The position numbers and the translations under genes were made by a program. From contig JAZQKI010000027.1 in the NCBI GenBank assembly GCA_045542075.1, positions 1 to 21,185 on the forward strand: a stretch of DNA of 21,185 nucleotides, read 5' to 3'. The stretch is from SVTX01 sp045542075 (GTDB lineage: Bacteria; Bacillota; Clostridia; Oscillospirales; CAG-272). Shown here piece after piece: positions 1-6,423 of the stretch. How positions within the stretch are numbered: position 1 is the first letter of the stretch; the number at the start of each line of letters is the position of its first letter. The notes beneath the pieces are model-generated. The model made no database searches and was not told where the DNA came from. It worked only from the letters and a program-made list of their open reading frames with translations.

Positions 1-100
1 ATATCCTTGGGCGGACGGTCGGACGTGAGAATTATCTGTTTTCCATCCTCAAACAGCGCGTTGAAGGTGTGGAAAAATTCCTCCTGCGTGGACTCCTTAC
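1..100. repeat. First copy of a 100-bp direct repeat (dnaA fragment beside adapter)
   Basis: Bases 1-100 are identical to bases 185-284, which lie inside dnaA. The two copies are separated by exactly the 84-base adapter at 101-184. Read on the minus strand this copy encodes the same DnaA AAA+ stretch (Sensor I region, ILTSDRPPKDI). This is best read as an artefact of a 100-base library insert copied around a circular template, not as a genomic duplication. Confidence 0.95.
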
Positions 101-184
101 AAGTCGGAGGCCAAGCGGTCTTAGGAAGACAATGTCATAAATCAACTCCTTGGCTCACAGAACGACATGGCTACGATCCGACTT
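101..184. other. DNBSEQ/MGI sequencing adapter plus barcode (non-genomic)
   Basis: Bases 101-132 match the 32-base MGI/BGISEQ forward adapter (begins AAGTCGGAGGCC, ends GGAAGACAA). Bases 143-184 match the reverse complement of the 42-base reverse adapter (begins CAACTCCTTGG, ends GATCCGACTT). The ten bases between them, TGTCATAAAT, fit the sample barcode position: 32+10+42 = 84. The match is from memory of the published adapter sequences. The apparent C-terminal residues of DnaA that read through here (after RPPKDI) are adapter-encoded and should not be annotated. Confidence 0.95.
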
Positions 185-1053
185 ATATCCTTGGGCGGAC
201 GGTCGGACGTGAGAATTATCTGTTTTCCATCCTCAAACAGCGCGTTGAAGGTGTGGAAAAATTCCTCCTGCGTGGACTCCTTACCCGCAATGAACTGAAC
301 GTCGTCAATAAGCAGCACGTCGCAGGTGCGGTATTTGTCTCTGAATTTGTGCATCGCATTTTTGGAAAGGCTCTCGATCATCTGATTTGTGAAATCCTCT
401 CCCTTTATGTAGATGATCTTCGCATTAGGATTACGCTCCTTTATTTTGTTTGTGACGGCGTAAAGCAGGTGAGTCTTACCAAGACCAGAGGGGCCGTAAA
501 TAAAGAGAGGGTTGTAGTCCTGCGCGGGATTTTCAGACACCGCAAAGCAAGCTGCGTGAGCAAACTTGTTTGAGCTTCCCACGATAAAGTTTTCAAATGT
601 ATATTCAAAGTTGACAGACGGCATAGTAGAGCCAATACCCGTCTTTTTATCCGACAAAAGCTCCTTACGGTCCTCAAGCTCGTAAAGCACCTTTTTTGAC
701 TCAGCGGCGCGTCTTTCGGGAGAGAAGGCGTTAGGGTCTCTTGACATCTGAACTATCGCGTCTATCTGTCTTTGGTATTCTTCTATCGTGGTAGGAGCGG
801 GCAGCGCGTCAATGCTTATGCTGACGTGAAATCCCATTATTTCCTCAAAGGTCTCCTCAAGCAAAGGAATGTATTTTCCGCAGATTATACTTTTCTTGAA
901 TTCCGAATCAACGCCTATTGTCAGATTATTATTTTCAAATGATACTACGGGGGAGTTTCCAAACCAGAGATTTACTGCTGTAGTGCTTATTTTCTGGCTC
1001 ATTTTCTCTTTGACCATAGACCAAATTTCTTCTATTCCCTGTAAATAATCCAT
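185..1053 (-). CDS. dnaA: Chromosomal replication initiator DnaA, 3' end missing at contig edge
   Basis: DnaA is the AAA+ ATPase that binds oriC and opens the duplex. About 289 genuine residues remain of the usual 440-460. Domain I (about 1-85) starts MDYLQGIEEIW and is followed by a short linker (about 86-145). The AAA+ core then opens with NFEYTFENFIVG. Walker A is GPSGLGKT (about 187-194), Walker B is VLLIDDVQF (about 246-254) and Sensor I is ILTSDRPP (about 280-287). The Sensor II lid, the arginine finger region and the DNA-binding domain IV are absent because the sequence runs into library adapter at base 184. An open frame continues to base 142, but its last 13 or so residues are adapter. 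ATG at 1053 is preceded by AAAGGAAGTTGT, a plausible ribosome binding site. The family call is firm; the truncation is technical. Confidence 0.96.
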
Positions 1054-1095
1054 ACAACTTCCTTTCTTTTAATTTTCTTTATTTTTAGCGAATTT

Positions 1096-1175
1096 GTGCG
1101 TATATTATATAATAAATAATATTATAAATATATTATAGCATACATAATTTTGTTTGTAAACACCCATATACGCAC
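1096..1175. promoter_or_regulatory. 10-bp inverted repeat bracketing the dnaA promoter
   Basis: GTGCGTATAT at 1096-1105 is repeated as its exact reverse complement ATATACGCAC at 1166-1175. One arm lies just upstream of the -35 and the other downstream of the transcription start. The placement fits paired operator half-sites or a looping regulator; DnaA or a redox/nucleotide-sensing repressor are guesses. No consensus DnaA box (TTATCCACA) was seen. The whole 1054-1394 gap is AT-rich and otherwise holds only the REP-like hairpin and the terminator at its right end. Confidence 0.45.
1132..1160 (-). promoter_or_regulatory. Sigma-A promoter of dnaA
   Basis: On the minus strand there is a -35 TTTACA (1155-1160), a 17-bp spacer and a perfect -10 TATAAT (1132-1137), about 80 bp before the dnaA start. 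No other gene lies between. A 10-bp inverted repeat brackets this promoter and is listed separately. Confidence 0.82.
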
Positions 1176-1286
1176 TGTAGAAAATTGTAAATGTAAATTT
1201 TTTATGAACTGTAATTTTTCATTATTATTTTGTATGGACAAGCCTCCTGGACCGTCCAATTGCGATCAATAATGAATTATTTTTTC

Positions 1287-1323
1287 GGGACGTCAAGGCA
1301 GTTTGCTTGCAAATTAACGTCCC
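1287..1323. repeat. REP-like palindrome (GGGACGT ... ACGTCCC)
   Basis: A 7-bp stem (1287-1293 with 1317-1323) encloses an inner TTGC/GCAA hairpin, and TACGG follows. On the minus strand it reads GTAGGGACG and onward, the same GTAGGG-type end seen on the REP-like copies inside the transposase gene at 10335-10886. This looks like a dispersed non-coding palindrome. A genome-wide copy count would decide. Confidence 0.5.
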
Positions 1324-1342
1324 TACGGATAGACGGATAATA

Positions 1343-1376
1343 AAAAACGGACGAATATTGAAATCCGTCCGTTTTT
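1343..1376 (-). terminator. Intrinsic terminator after the 383-residue gene
   Basis: An 11-bp stem pairs AAAAACGGACG (1343-1353) with its complement at 1366-1376. On the minus strand it is followed by a run of T. It lies just past the stop codon at 1395. Confidence 0.85.
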
Positions 1377-1394
1377 ATGTGAAATTATATCTTA

Positions 1395-2546
1395 TTAAAA
1401 CTTATTTTCTACAAAATCCTTATGATTTGTAAATTTTTTACGAATATTTTTAAGCTCTCCCGTGCAGATAAGATAGCTGTATTCAATAGGACAAAATGAC
1501 TTTATTGCCGTCATTTTAATGGGAGCTACGTAATTTGTAGAGTTGGAATAAGCATCCTTTGAGGCGTCAAACTGAAATCTTCCGCCAACGTAACCGTCAA
1601 TATTCGGAACGTAAAGACCTATTCCCCAGTCATTATCATCCGTCCACGCGCACCAGGTCTCCGTGCTGCCCTTAGGCAAAGGAAAACGGTGTCTCGGCCA
1701 ATCCTCAGGCCAGAATATAAGATCACGGCGGACTGATAATTCATCCTCCTGCCAAGGCTTATTACCGTCGTAAAAATAAAAATTGCCAAGATAGCTGACA
1801 GTATAAAAAGCGGGCACCTCCTGACTGTTTAAGGGATGCTCCCAGCCCGAAAAGTCAGTAAATTTATTATCAACTCTTATCATGTCACCGTCAAGAATAT
1901 AGGTGTTTTCCATATACGACGGCGTGTACCAGGCCTCATGACCCCAATCGCGCGGCTGACATTTGACATAAACTCTGTCAGACTCTATCTTAAGGTCAAT
2001 AAGCTTGCTCTTTGCATTAGTCCTGTCACCGCCCTGAACAGGATTGTAGGACCACACAGCGCCCATAAATTCGCCGCAGACAAACGGAGGTTGATTTGTG
2101 CCGTAGTAGGACTGCTGAACGAGTCTGCCCGTGTCGTAGCGATTTAGGAGGTTTTCCAGCCCATCGGGCGCGTGCTTGTCAATTATTGCGGACAGTCCCC
2201 CGCCCCACGCAAGCTCAACGCCTACCTTATAAAATTCATTTTCAAAATAATAGGTCTTTTTTGCGTAGACCTCACAGGTCTCAACCGAGAACGAATGTAT
2301 CTCAAAATAAGAGCCGCCCTTTATAAACTCGGTGACTATCTCAATTTCCCCCTCTGCAAGCTTTGATTTAAGGTAGCCACCGATAAAGCTCTGAAAGGTG
2401 ATATTTTCCCCTGCACTCAGAAAAAACTCCTCCTGCGTGGGCTCGCCGTCAACAAAATAGCGTATAGAACCCCTCACCGCGTCGTCCGCGCTATAGGTAA
2501 TTATATATTTGTTGAATTTCTTGTCCGACTTAAAAATAGCAAACAT
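1395..2546 (-). CDS. Uncharacterised protein, likely cytoplasmic, possible beta-sandwich fold
   Basis: 383 residues; I do not recognise the family. There is no signal peptide and no membrane segment. The protein is rich in aromatic residues and beta-prone stretches. A Gly-rich segment near residues 114-118 (WGGGL, followed by SAIIDKHAPDG) and Trp-rich stretches (FWPEDWPRHRFPLP, TWCAWTDDNDWGIG) recall carbohydrate-active or mutarotase-like beta-sandwich proteins. That is only an impression. The start ATG at 2546 has AAAGGAGG nine bases upstream. It has its own promoter (TTGACA, 17 bp, TAAAAT at 2583-2611) and terminator, so it is a single-gene transcript between dnaA and rplA, an unusual place for it. 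Confidence 0.8.
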   Translation of the reverse strand: MFAIFKSDKKFNKYIITYSADDAVRGSIRYFVDGEPTQEEFFLSAGENITFQSFIGGYLKSKLAEGEIEIVTEFIKGGSYFEIHSFSVETCEVYAKKTYYFENEFYKVGVELAWGGGLSAIIDKHAPDGLENLLNRYDTGRLVQQSYYGTNQPPFVCGEFMGAVWSYNPVQGGDRTNAKSKLIDLKIESDRVYVKCQPRDWGHEAWYTPSYMENTYILDGDMIRVDNKFTDFSGWEHPLNSQEVPAFYTVSYLGNFYFYDGNKPWQEDELSVRRDLIFWPEDWPRHRFPLPKGSTETWCAWTDDNDWGIGLYVPNIDGYVGGRFQFDASKDAYSNSTNYVAPIKMTAIKSFCPIEYSYLICTGELKNIRKKFTNHKDFVENKF

Positions 2547-2582
2547 AACAAAAATCCTCCTTTTGTTTTGCTTTACAAGTAA

Positions 2583-2611
2583 ATTTTATTATATTTGTCA
2601 TTATGTGTCAA
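2583..2611 (-). promoter_or_regulatory. Sigma-A promoter of the 383-residue gene
   Basis: Minus strand: -35 TTGACA (2606-2611), 17-bp spacer, -10 TAAAAT (2583-2588), about 37 bp before the start codon at 2546. It begins directly after the rplA terminator. Confidence 0.75.
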
Positions 2612-2635
2612 GGACTCAATGCAACATTTTCAAAC

Positions 2636-2668
2636 AAAAAGACCGTGTGAAAAACACACGGTCTTTTT
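2636..2668 (-). terminator. Intrinsic terminator of the rpmG-rplA operon
   Basis: A 14-bp perfect stem, AAAAAGACCGTGTG (2636-2649) with its complement (2655-2668), a five-base loop and a T run. It lies 35 bp past the rplA stop. Confidence 0.92.
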
Positions 2669-2703
2669 ATATTCAAGTTAATCAGTTCAGCTATAAGTTA
2701 TAA

Positions 2704-3399
2704 TCAGCTGAGCTTACCCTGGTTGATCTTGATACCGGGGCCCATTGTAGATGCTACAACGCAGCTCTTGATGTACTGACCCTTTGCTGCAGCAGGCTTA
2801 GCCTTGATAACAGCGGAAAGGAGAGTATCAAAGTTCTCCTGGAGCTTCTCAACGCCGAAGGAAGCCTTACCGATAGGACAGTGAATGATGTTTGTCTTAT
2901 CAAGACGGTACTCGATCTTACCTGCCTTAGCCTCAGTTACAGCCTTTGCAACGTCGGGAGTAACAGTACCAGCCTTAGGAGAAGGCATAAGTCCCTTAGG
3001 ACCGAGAACCTTACCGAGCTTACCGATAACACCCATCATGTCGGGAGAAGCGATAACTACGTCGAAATCAAACCAGTTTTCCTTCTGGATCTTTTCAGCA
3101 TACTCAGGTCCGCCTGCGTACTCTGCGCCTGCGTCGAGAGCCTTCTGTACGTTGTCACCCTTAGCGAATACAAGTACCTTTACAGACTTACCTGTACCGT
3201 TGGGGAGAACTACCGCACCTCTGACCTGCTGGTCAGCGTGACGGGAGTCAACGCCGAGACGTACGTGAACTTCGATAGTCTCGTCGAACTTTGCCTTGGA
3301 AGTCTGGCATACGAGAGCCAATGCTTCGGAAGGATCGTAAAGTCTATTCTTTTCAATAAGCTTTGCGCTATCTGCGTATTTCTTACCCATTTTAGCCAT
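2704..3399 (-). CDS. rplA: 50S ribosomal protein L1
   Basis: L1 binds 23S rRNA to form the L1 stalk that moves with E-site tRNA. In many bacteria it also binds the L11-L1 mRNA leader to repress its own operon. It has 231 residues, the usual length. The start MAKMGKKY, the central GPKGLMPSPKAGTVTPDV segment (about residues 133-150) and the C-terminal SCVVASTMGPGIKIN are family signatures. ATG at 3399 follows GGGAGGTAAGGATAA, a strong ribosome binding site. It is last in the rpmG-secE-nusG-rplK-rplA operon, 19 bp after rplK. rplJ and rplL do not follow; the operon ends at a strong terminator. Confidence 0.98.
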   Translation of the reverse strand: MAKMGKKYADSAKLIEKNRLYDPSEALALVCQTSKAKFDETIEVHVRLGVDSRHADQQVRGAVVLPNGTGKSVKVLVFAKGDNVQKALDAGAEYAGGPEYAEKIQKENWFDFDVVIASPDMMGVIGKLGKVLGPKGLMPSPKAGTVTPDVAKAVTEAKAGKIEYRLDKTNIIHCPIGKASFGVEKLQENFDTLLSAVIKAKPAAAKGQYIKSCVVASTMGPGIKINQGKLS

Positions 3400-3418
3400 T
3401 TATCCTTACCTCCCTCAA

Positions 3419-3844
3419 TTAGTCTTCAACAAGTACGCCCATGGAACGAGCTGTACCTGCTACCATGCTCATAGCCGCTTCAATAGAGCCTGCGTTGAGG
3501 TCAGGCATCTTTGTCTCTGCTATCTTTCTAACCTGCTCTTTTGTGAGCTTTGCAACCTTGTCCTTGTGGGGCTTTGCGGAACCGGATTCGATACCTGCTG
3601 CCTTCTTGATAAGAACTGCTGCGGGGGGAGTCTTTGTGATAAATGTGAAGGAACGGTCAGCATATACTGTGATAACTACAGGGATAATAAGACCGATGTC
3701 ATTTTTTGTTCTTTCGTTGAATTCCTTTGTAAATACGGGAATTGCAACACCGTACTGACCAAGCGCGGGACCTACGGGAGGCTGAGGAGTAGCCTTACCT
3801 GCGGGAAGCTGCAGCTTGATGTAACCCATAATTTTCTTTGCCAT
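3419..3844 (-). CDS. rplK: 50S ribosomal protein L11
   Basis: L11 forms the base of the ribosomal GTPase-associated centre with 23S rRNA. It has 141 residues, the standard length. The N-terminal domain carries LQLPAGKATPQPPVGPALGQ (residues 10-29), the hallmark proline-rich stretch. The C-terminal rRNA-binding domain ends with a typical TARSMG motif. The start at 3844 is preceded by GGAGGTGTAATAATC. The 132-bp gap to nusG upstream holds three small hairpins that could be a leader control site. Confidence 0.98.
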   Translation of the reverse strand: MAKKIMGYIKLQLPAGKATPQPPVGPALGQYGVAIPVFTKEFNERTKNDIGLIIPVVITVYADRSFTFITKTPPAAVLIKKAAGIESGSAKPHKDKVAKLTKEQVRKIAETKMPDLNAGSIEAAMSMVAGTARSMGVLVED

Positions 3845-3908
3845 GATTATTACACCTCCATATGTGGTTATTATGCGGGAAATTCAAAATTTTTTCCCTC
3901 CCACTTTA

Positions 3909-3970
3909 CACGGAATATATCCGTGCTCGCGTTTTATTGGCATAAAAACGCTGACTTGCGGTAAAACCGC
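3909..3970 (-). promoter_or_regulatory. Three small hairpins in the nusG-rplK gap (possible L1/L11 leader site)
   Basis: Stems are CACGGA/TCCGTG (3909-3914 with 3920-3925), GCGTTTT/AAAACGC (3929-3935 with 3945-3951) and GCGGT/ACCGC (3958-3962 with 3966-3970). L1 is known to bind a leader structure ahead of rplK in other bacteria, and this is the right place. The match to an L1 site has not been shown here. Confidence 0.4.
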
Positions 3971-3976
3971 GATAAA

Positions 3977-4522
3977 TTAGTTTTTAGCTTTAAGCTTAAG
4001 CATACTTGCGTCAAGCTCAACGGGCATGTCTCTGCGTCCGCGCTTAACGAGTACTGTGACGATCTTGAGGTCATCGGAAATAGCCTGAACTGTTCCGTCG
4101 TATCCCTCAAACAGACCACTTATTACGTTGACGTCGTCACCAACCGCAAACGCGAGCTGAACCTTAACGTCCTCGATATTCATATCAAGAACCTCCTGCT
4201 CGGTAAGAGGAGTGGGACGGGATCCGGGGCCAACAAAGCCCGTAACGCCCGTAATATTTCTGACTGCGTGCCAGCTCTCGTCGGTCATTACCATTTTAAT
4301 GAACACGTAGCTGGGGAAAATTTTACTTTCAATAACCTTTTCCTTGTCGCCGTCCTTTTCGACAATAGTTTCAACAGGAACCTTTATATCGTAAATAAGA
4401 TTTCCAAGTCCTCTGTTTTCGACGATTTTTTCAAGGCTTGTCTTTACCTTGTTTTCATAACCCGAGTAAGTGTGCGCAACGTACCATCTCAGGCCCACGT
4501 TCATGGAATCTATATCGCTCAT
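3977..4522 (-). CDS. nusG: Transcription termination/antitermination factor NusG
   Basis: NusG binds RNA polymerase through its NGN domain and modulates pausing, and it links transcription to translation through the KOW domain. 181 residues. NGN runs from about residue 11 (LRWYVAHTYSGYENKV) to about 105, with the typical FPSYVFIKM and the GVTGFVG segment. KOW follows at about 126-160 (FAVGDDVNVISGLFEGYDG). The start at 4522 is 18 bp after the secE stop, with GGAGTGAT as ribosome binding site. The secE-nusG-rplK-rplA order is conserved across bacteria. Confidence 0.97.
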   Translation of the reverse strand: MSDIDSMNVGLRWYVAHTYSGYENKVKTSLEKIVENRGLGNLIYDIKVPVETIVEKDGDKEKVIESKIFPSYVFIKMVMTDESWHAVRNITGVTGFVGPGSRPTPLTEQEVLDMNIEDVKVQLAFAVGDDVNVISGLFEGYDGTVQAISDDLKIVTVLVKRGRRDMPVELDASMLKLKAKN

Positions 4523-4540
4523 ATCAATATCACTCCGATA

Positions 4541-5041
4541 TTACTTATTTAAGAGTTTTACGATACCCTGAATACCCTCTGTAAATGCGACATCTAACAA
4601 CCAGATAAGAAGCGCAACTGCAACTGTTATTACAATAACAACCAAGAAGTTCTTTTTGGTATCCTTACCCGAAGCCCAAACGATCTTTTTAAGTTCGCTC
4701 TTTACAGAACGAAGGAAAGCTGCGAGCTTAACTCTGAACTTAATGATAAGAATTGCTGCAACGATAACGATTATACCAATAACAACGATGTTTGTGATTA
4801 TCTCGCCCTTTGAAACGGTCTTTTCCTGATCGTCAGGCACACCGTCACCGTCATGATCGTGTCCTGAGTGATCCTCGGTAGGCTTCTCTGTTACCTTTTC
4901 CGTAGGAGCGGTTGTACCCTGCTCGGAAGCAGCGGTAGTTGGTTGCTCACTGGGTTCGGTAGCAAAAGCGCAGACCGTGAACATGGAAATAATCATTACG
5001 ATGGATACAAGCAGCGCGATAAGACGATTTGTTTTTGTCAT
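4541..5041 (-). CDS. secE: SecE translocase subunit with an exported acidic N-terminal insert
   Basis: SecE clamps SecY in the SecYEG protein-conducting channel. 166 residues, against about 60-75 in most Firmicutes. The C-terminal part is classical SecE: an amphipathic helix then FLRSVKSELKKIVWASGKDT (about 109-128) and a final membrane helix (about 132-153). Ahead of it are a signal-peptide-like hydrophobic segment (about 7-27, ending CAFA), a Thr/Pro/Glu linker (28-57), the motif DHDGDGVPDDQE (62-73) and a second membrane helix (about 82-101). DxDGDG is typical of calcium-binding loops. Topology can be read as three helices with an outside loop, as in proteobacterial SecE, or as a cleaved signal peptide at AFA/TE. 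The start at 5041 has GGAGGATAAGGAT just upstream. A longer reading frame upstream overlaps rpmG and is not used. Confidence 0.9.
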   Translation of the reverse strand: MTKTNRLIALLVSIVMIISMFTVCAFATEPSEQPTTAASEQGTTAPTEKVTEKPTEDHSGHDHDGDGVPDDQEKTVSKGEIITNIVVIGIIVIVAAILIIKFRVKLAAFLRSVKSELKKIVWASGKDTKKNFLVVIVITVAVALLIWLLDVAFTEGIQGIVKLLNK

Positions 5042-5057
5042 ATCCTTATCCTCCCGC

Positions 5058-5219
5058 TTACTTTGACTCTTTGTGAAGAGTGTGCTTGCGGCAGAACTTG
5101 CAATATTTCTTAAGTTCCAATCTGTCCGGATCATTCTTCTTGTTCTTCTTTGTGTCGTAGTTTCTCTGCTTGCACTCTGTGCATACGAGAGTTACTTTGA
5201 CTCTTGCATCATTAGCCAT
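5058..5219 (-). CDS. rpmG: 50S ribosomal protein L33
   Basis: A 53-residue gene read directly from the sequence: MANDARVKVTLVCTECKQRN at the start and ending CKFCRKHTLHKESK. Two CxxC pairs (Cys13/16 and Cys40/43) form the zinc ribbon of the zinc-binding L33 type. ATG at 5219 follows GGGAGGTGCCGAAATC. It is the first gene of the operon with secE 16 bp downstream. No tRNA-Trp is present between them. Confidence 0.96.
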   Translation of the reverse strand: MANDARVKVTLVCTECKQRNYDTKKNKKNDPDRLELKKYCKFCRKHTLHKESK

Positions 5220-5345
5220 GATTTCGGCACCTCCCATTAAAATTTATTTGACTGCAAAGCAGCCTTGTGTACCTCCCTCTGAAAAGGCCCGTGTCTTTTT
5301 GCGCAGAAGGCACGAAAAAAAAGCCCTATTTACAGAGGTACGACC

Positions 5346-5374
5346 ATTATATCACAATGTAAAGGGCTTGTCAA
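5346..5374 (-). promoter_or_regulatory. Consensus promoter of the rpmG-secE-nusG-rplKA operon
   Basis: Minus strand: TTGACA (5369-5374), 17-bp spacer, TATAAT (5346-5351), both hexamers perfect. It leaves a leader of about 120 nt before rpmG. In that leader ACCTCTG near the 5' end can pair with CAGAGG further on, so the leader may be structured. Nothing else coding lies in 5220-5564. Confidence 0.92.
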
Positions 5375-5485
5375 CAGTTTTTTGAAATTTTTTTTATTGA
5401 GCTTTATAAGATTTTCTTCATTATTATATATGGCATTTTATAAAAATAATTGTCGGGCTGTCTTGTCTGCCAATTATCAAAAAAA

Positions 5486-5525
5486 CTGCCGTCAACATCA
5501 GGCAAAGCCTGAATGTCAACGGCAG
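5486..5525 (-). terminator. Intrinsic terminator after the first SDR gene
   Basis: CTGCCGT (5486-5492) pairs with ACGGCAG (5519-5525), and the inner ACAT-CAGGC pairs with GCCTG-ATGT around an AAA loop. On the minus strand seven T follow. It lies 40 bp past the stop at 5565. Confidence 0.88.
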
Positions 5526-5564
5526 AATTTTTAACTAAATATCAATATAATTGAATGAGTCGCC

Positions 5565-6365
5565 TTAAGGTCTCAGACCAAGTCCGCCCTCAAGAGTGAT
5601 AGTCTCACCCGTCATATATTTGAAATCGGGATGCGCAAGAGAAACACACGCACGTCCAATATCCTTTTCAGGATCGCCAAAGTATCCGATAGGAGGAGTA
5701 TGCACGTTCTTGTCAAATGCCTCGGGATACGCGTTCTTGAAGTTTTCAAGCTGCGCCGTCCAAGCCAGAGGGCATACTATATTAACGTTTATTCCGTCGC
5801 GGCTCCATTCTGTAGCCGCAACTCTTGTGAGTCCGCGTATTCCTTCCTTTGCCGCCGCGTAGGAGCACTGTCCGTAATTTCCGAAAAGTCCCGCGCCCGA
5901 GGCAAAGTTTATAACGCTTCCCTTTGTCTCCTTAAGATAAGGATAGCAAGCCTGCATATAATAAAAGGTAGCGTAAAGACCTGAATAAAGAGCCAGATCA
6001 AACTGCTCAGTCGTATGGTCTGCGAGCGTCACACCCGAAGCAGACGCCTGAGCGTTGTTAATAAGCACGTCAATACGTCCGAATGTCTCAATAGCCTTTT
6101 CGGCAACCATTTTTGCAATAGCTGCGTTGTCCTGACCTGCAGATATGTCAGCCGCAACGGGAAGCACCTTTACGCCGTAAAGACGTTCAAGCTCCTCCTT
6201 TGCCGACTCAAGCTTACTTACGTTTCTACCTGTGATGACAATGTTTGCGCCTTCCTTTGCGTAGGCAGTCGCAATTCCGTATCCTATCGAGCCCGCGGAG
6301 CCGTCAGACAACACTGCACGTCCGCCGCCTGTGAGGACAAGAGTTTTTCCTGTTAAGAATCCCAT
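5565..6365 (-). CDS. Short-chain dehydrogenase/reductase (SDR) family oxidoreductase
   Basis: An NAD(P)-dependent Rossmann-fold oxidoreductase; the substrate cannot be named. 266 residues. The glycine motif is split: TGGGRA (12-17) and GSIGYGIA (25-32) with a short insert between, like the arrangement in FabI-type enoyl reductases. The catalytic residues are classical SDR, Ser156 and Tyr169-x3-Lys173 (YAAAK). The usual NNAG is NNAQ (103-106). The C-terminal ITLEGGLGLRP is typical. ATG at 6365 has AAGGAGGAACATC upstream. It lies 58 bp downstream of nfnB with no clear promoter between, so it may be co-transcribed with nfnAB, which could supply its NADPH. Confidence 0.88.
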   Translation of the reverse strand: MGFLTGKTLVLTGGGRAVLSDGSAGSIGYGIATAYAKEGANIVITGRNVSKLESAKEELERLYGVKVLPVAADISAGQDNAAIAKMVAEKAIETFGRIDVLINNAQASASGVTLADHTTEQFDLALYSGLYATFYYMQACYPYLKETKGSVINFASGAGLFGNYGQCSYAAAKEGIRGLTRVAATEWSRDGINVNIVCPLAWTAQLENFKNAYPEAFDKNVHTPPIGYFGDPEKDIGRACVSLAHPDFKYMTGETITLEGGLGLRP

Positions 6366-6423
6366 GATGTTCCTCCTTATATACTTGTATTTTTAATTTT
6401 ATGTGTAATTATACGCCGTATAA

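Noticed and set aside
142..184. Continuation of the dnaA reading frame past base 185 (13 or so extra residues)
   Set aside because: These codons are library adapter and barcode, not genome.
7..573. Plus-strand open frame of 188 codons over the dnaA region
   Set aside because: It crosses the adapter and lies antisense to dnaA; it has no family features.
1054..1394. Replication origin upstream of dnaA
   Set aside because: The gap is AT-rich and in the right place, but I see no TTATCCACA boxes on either strand, only one 7/9 match near 1237. The rest of dnaA and the other side are missing.
5220..5345. Riboswitch in the rpmG leader
   Set aside because: Some pairing is possible (ACCTCTG with CAGAGG), but no known riboswitch core could be recognised.
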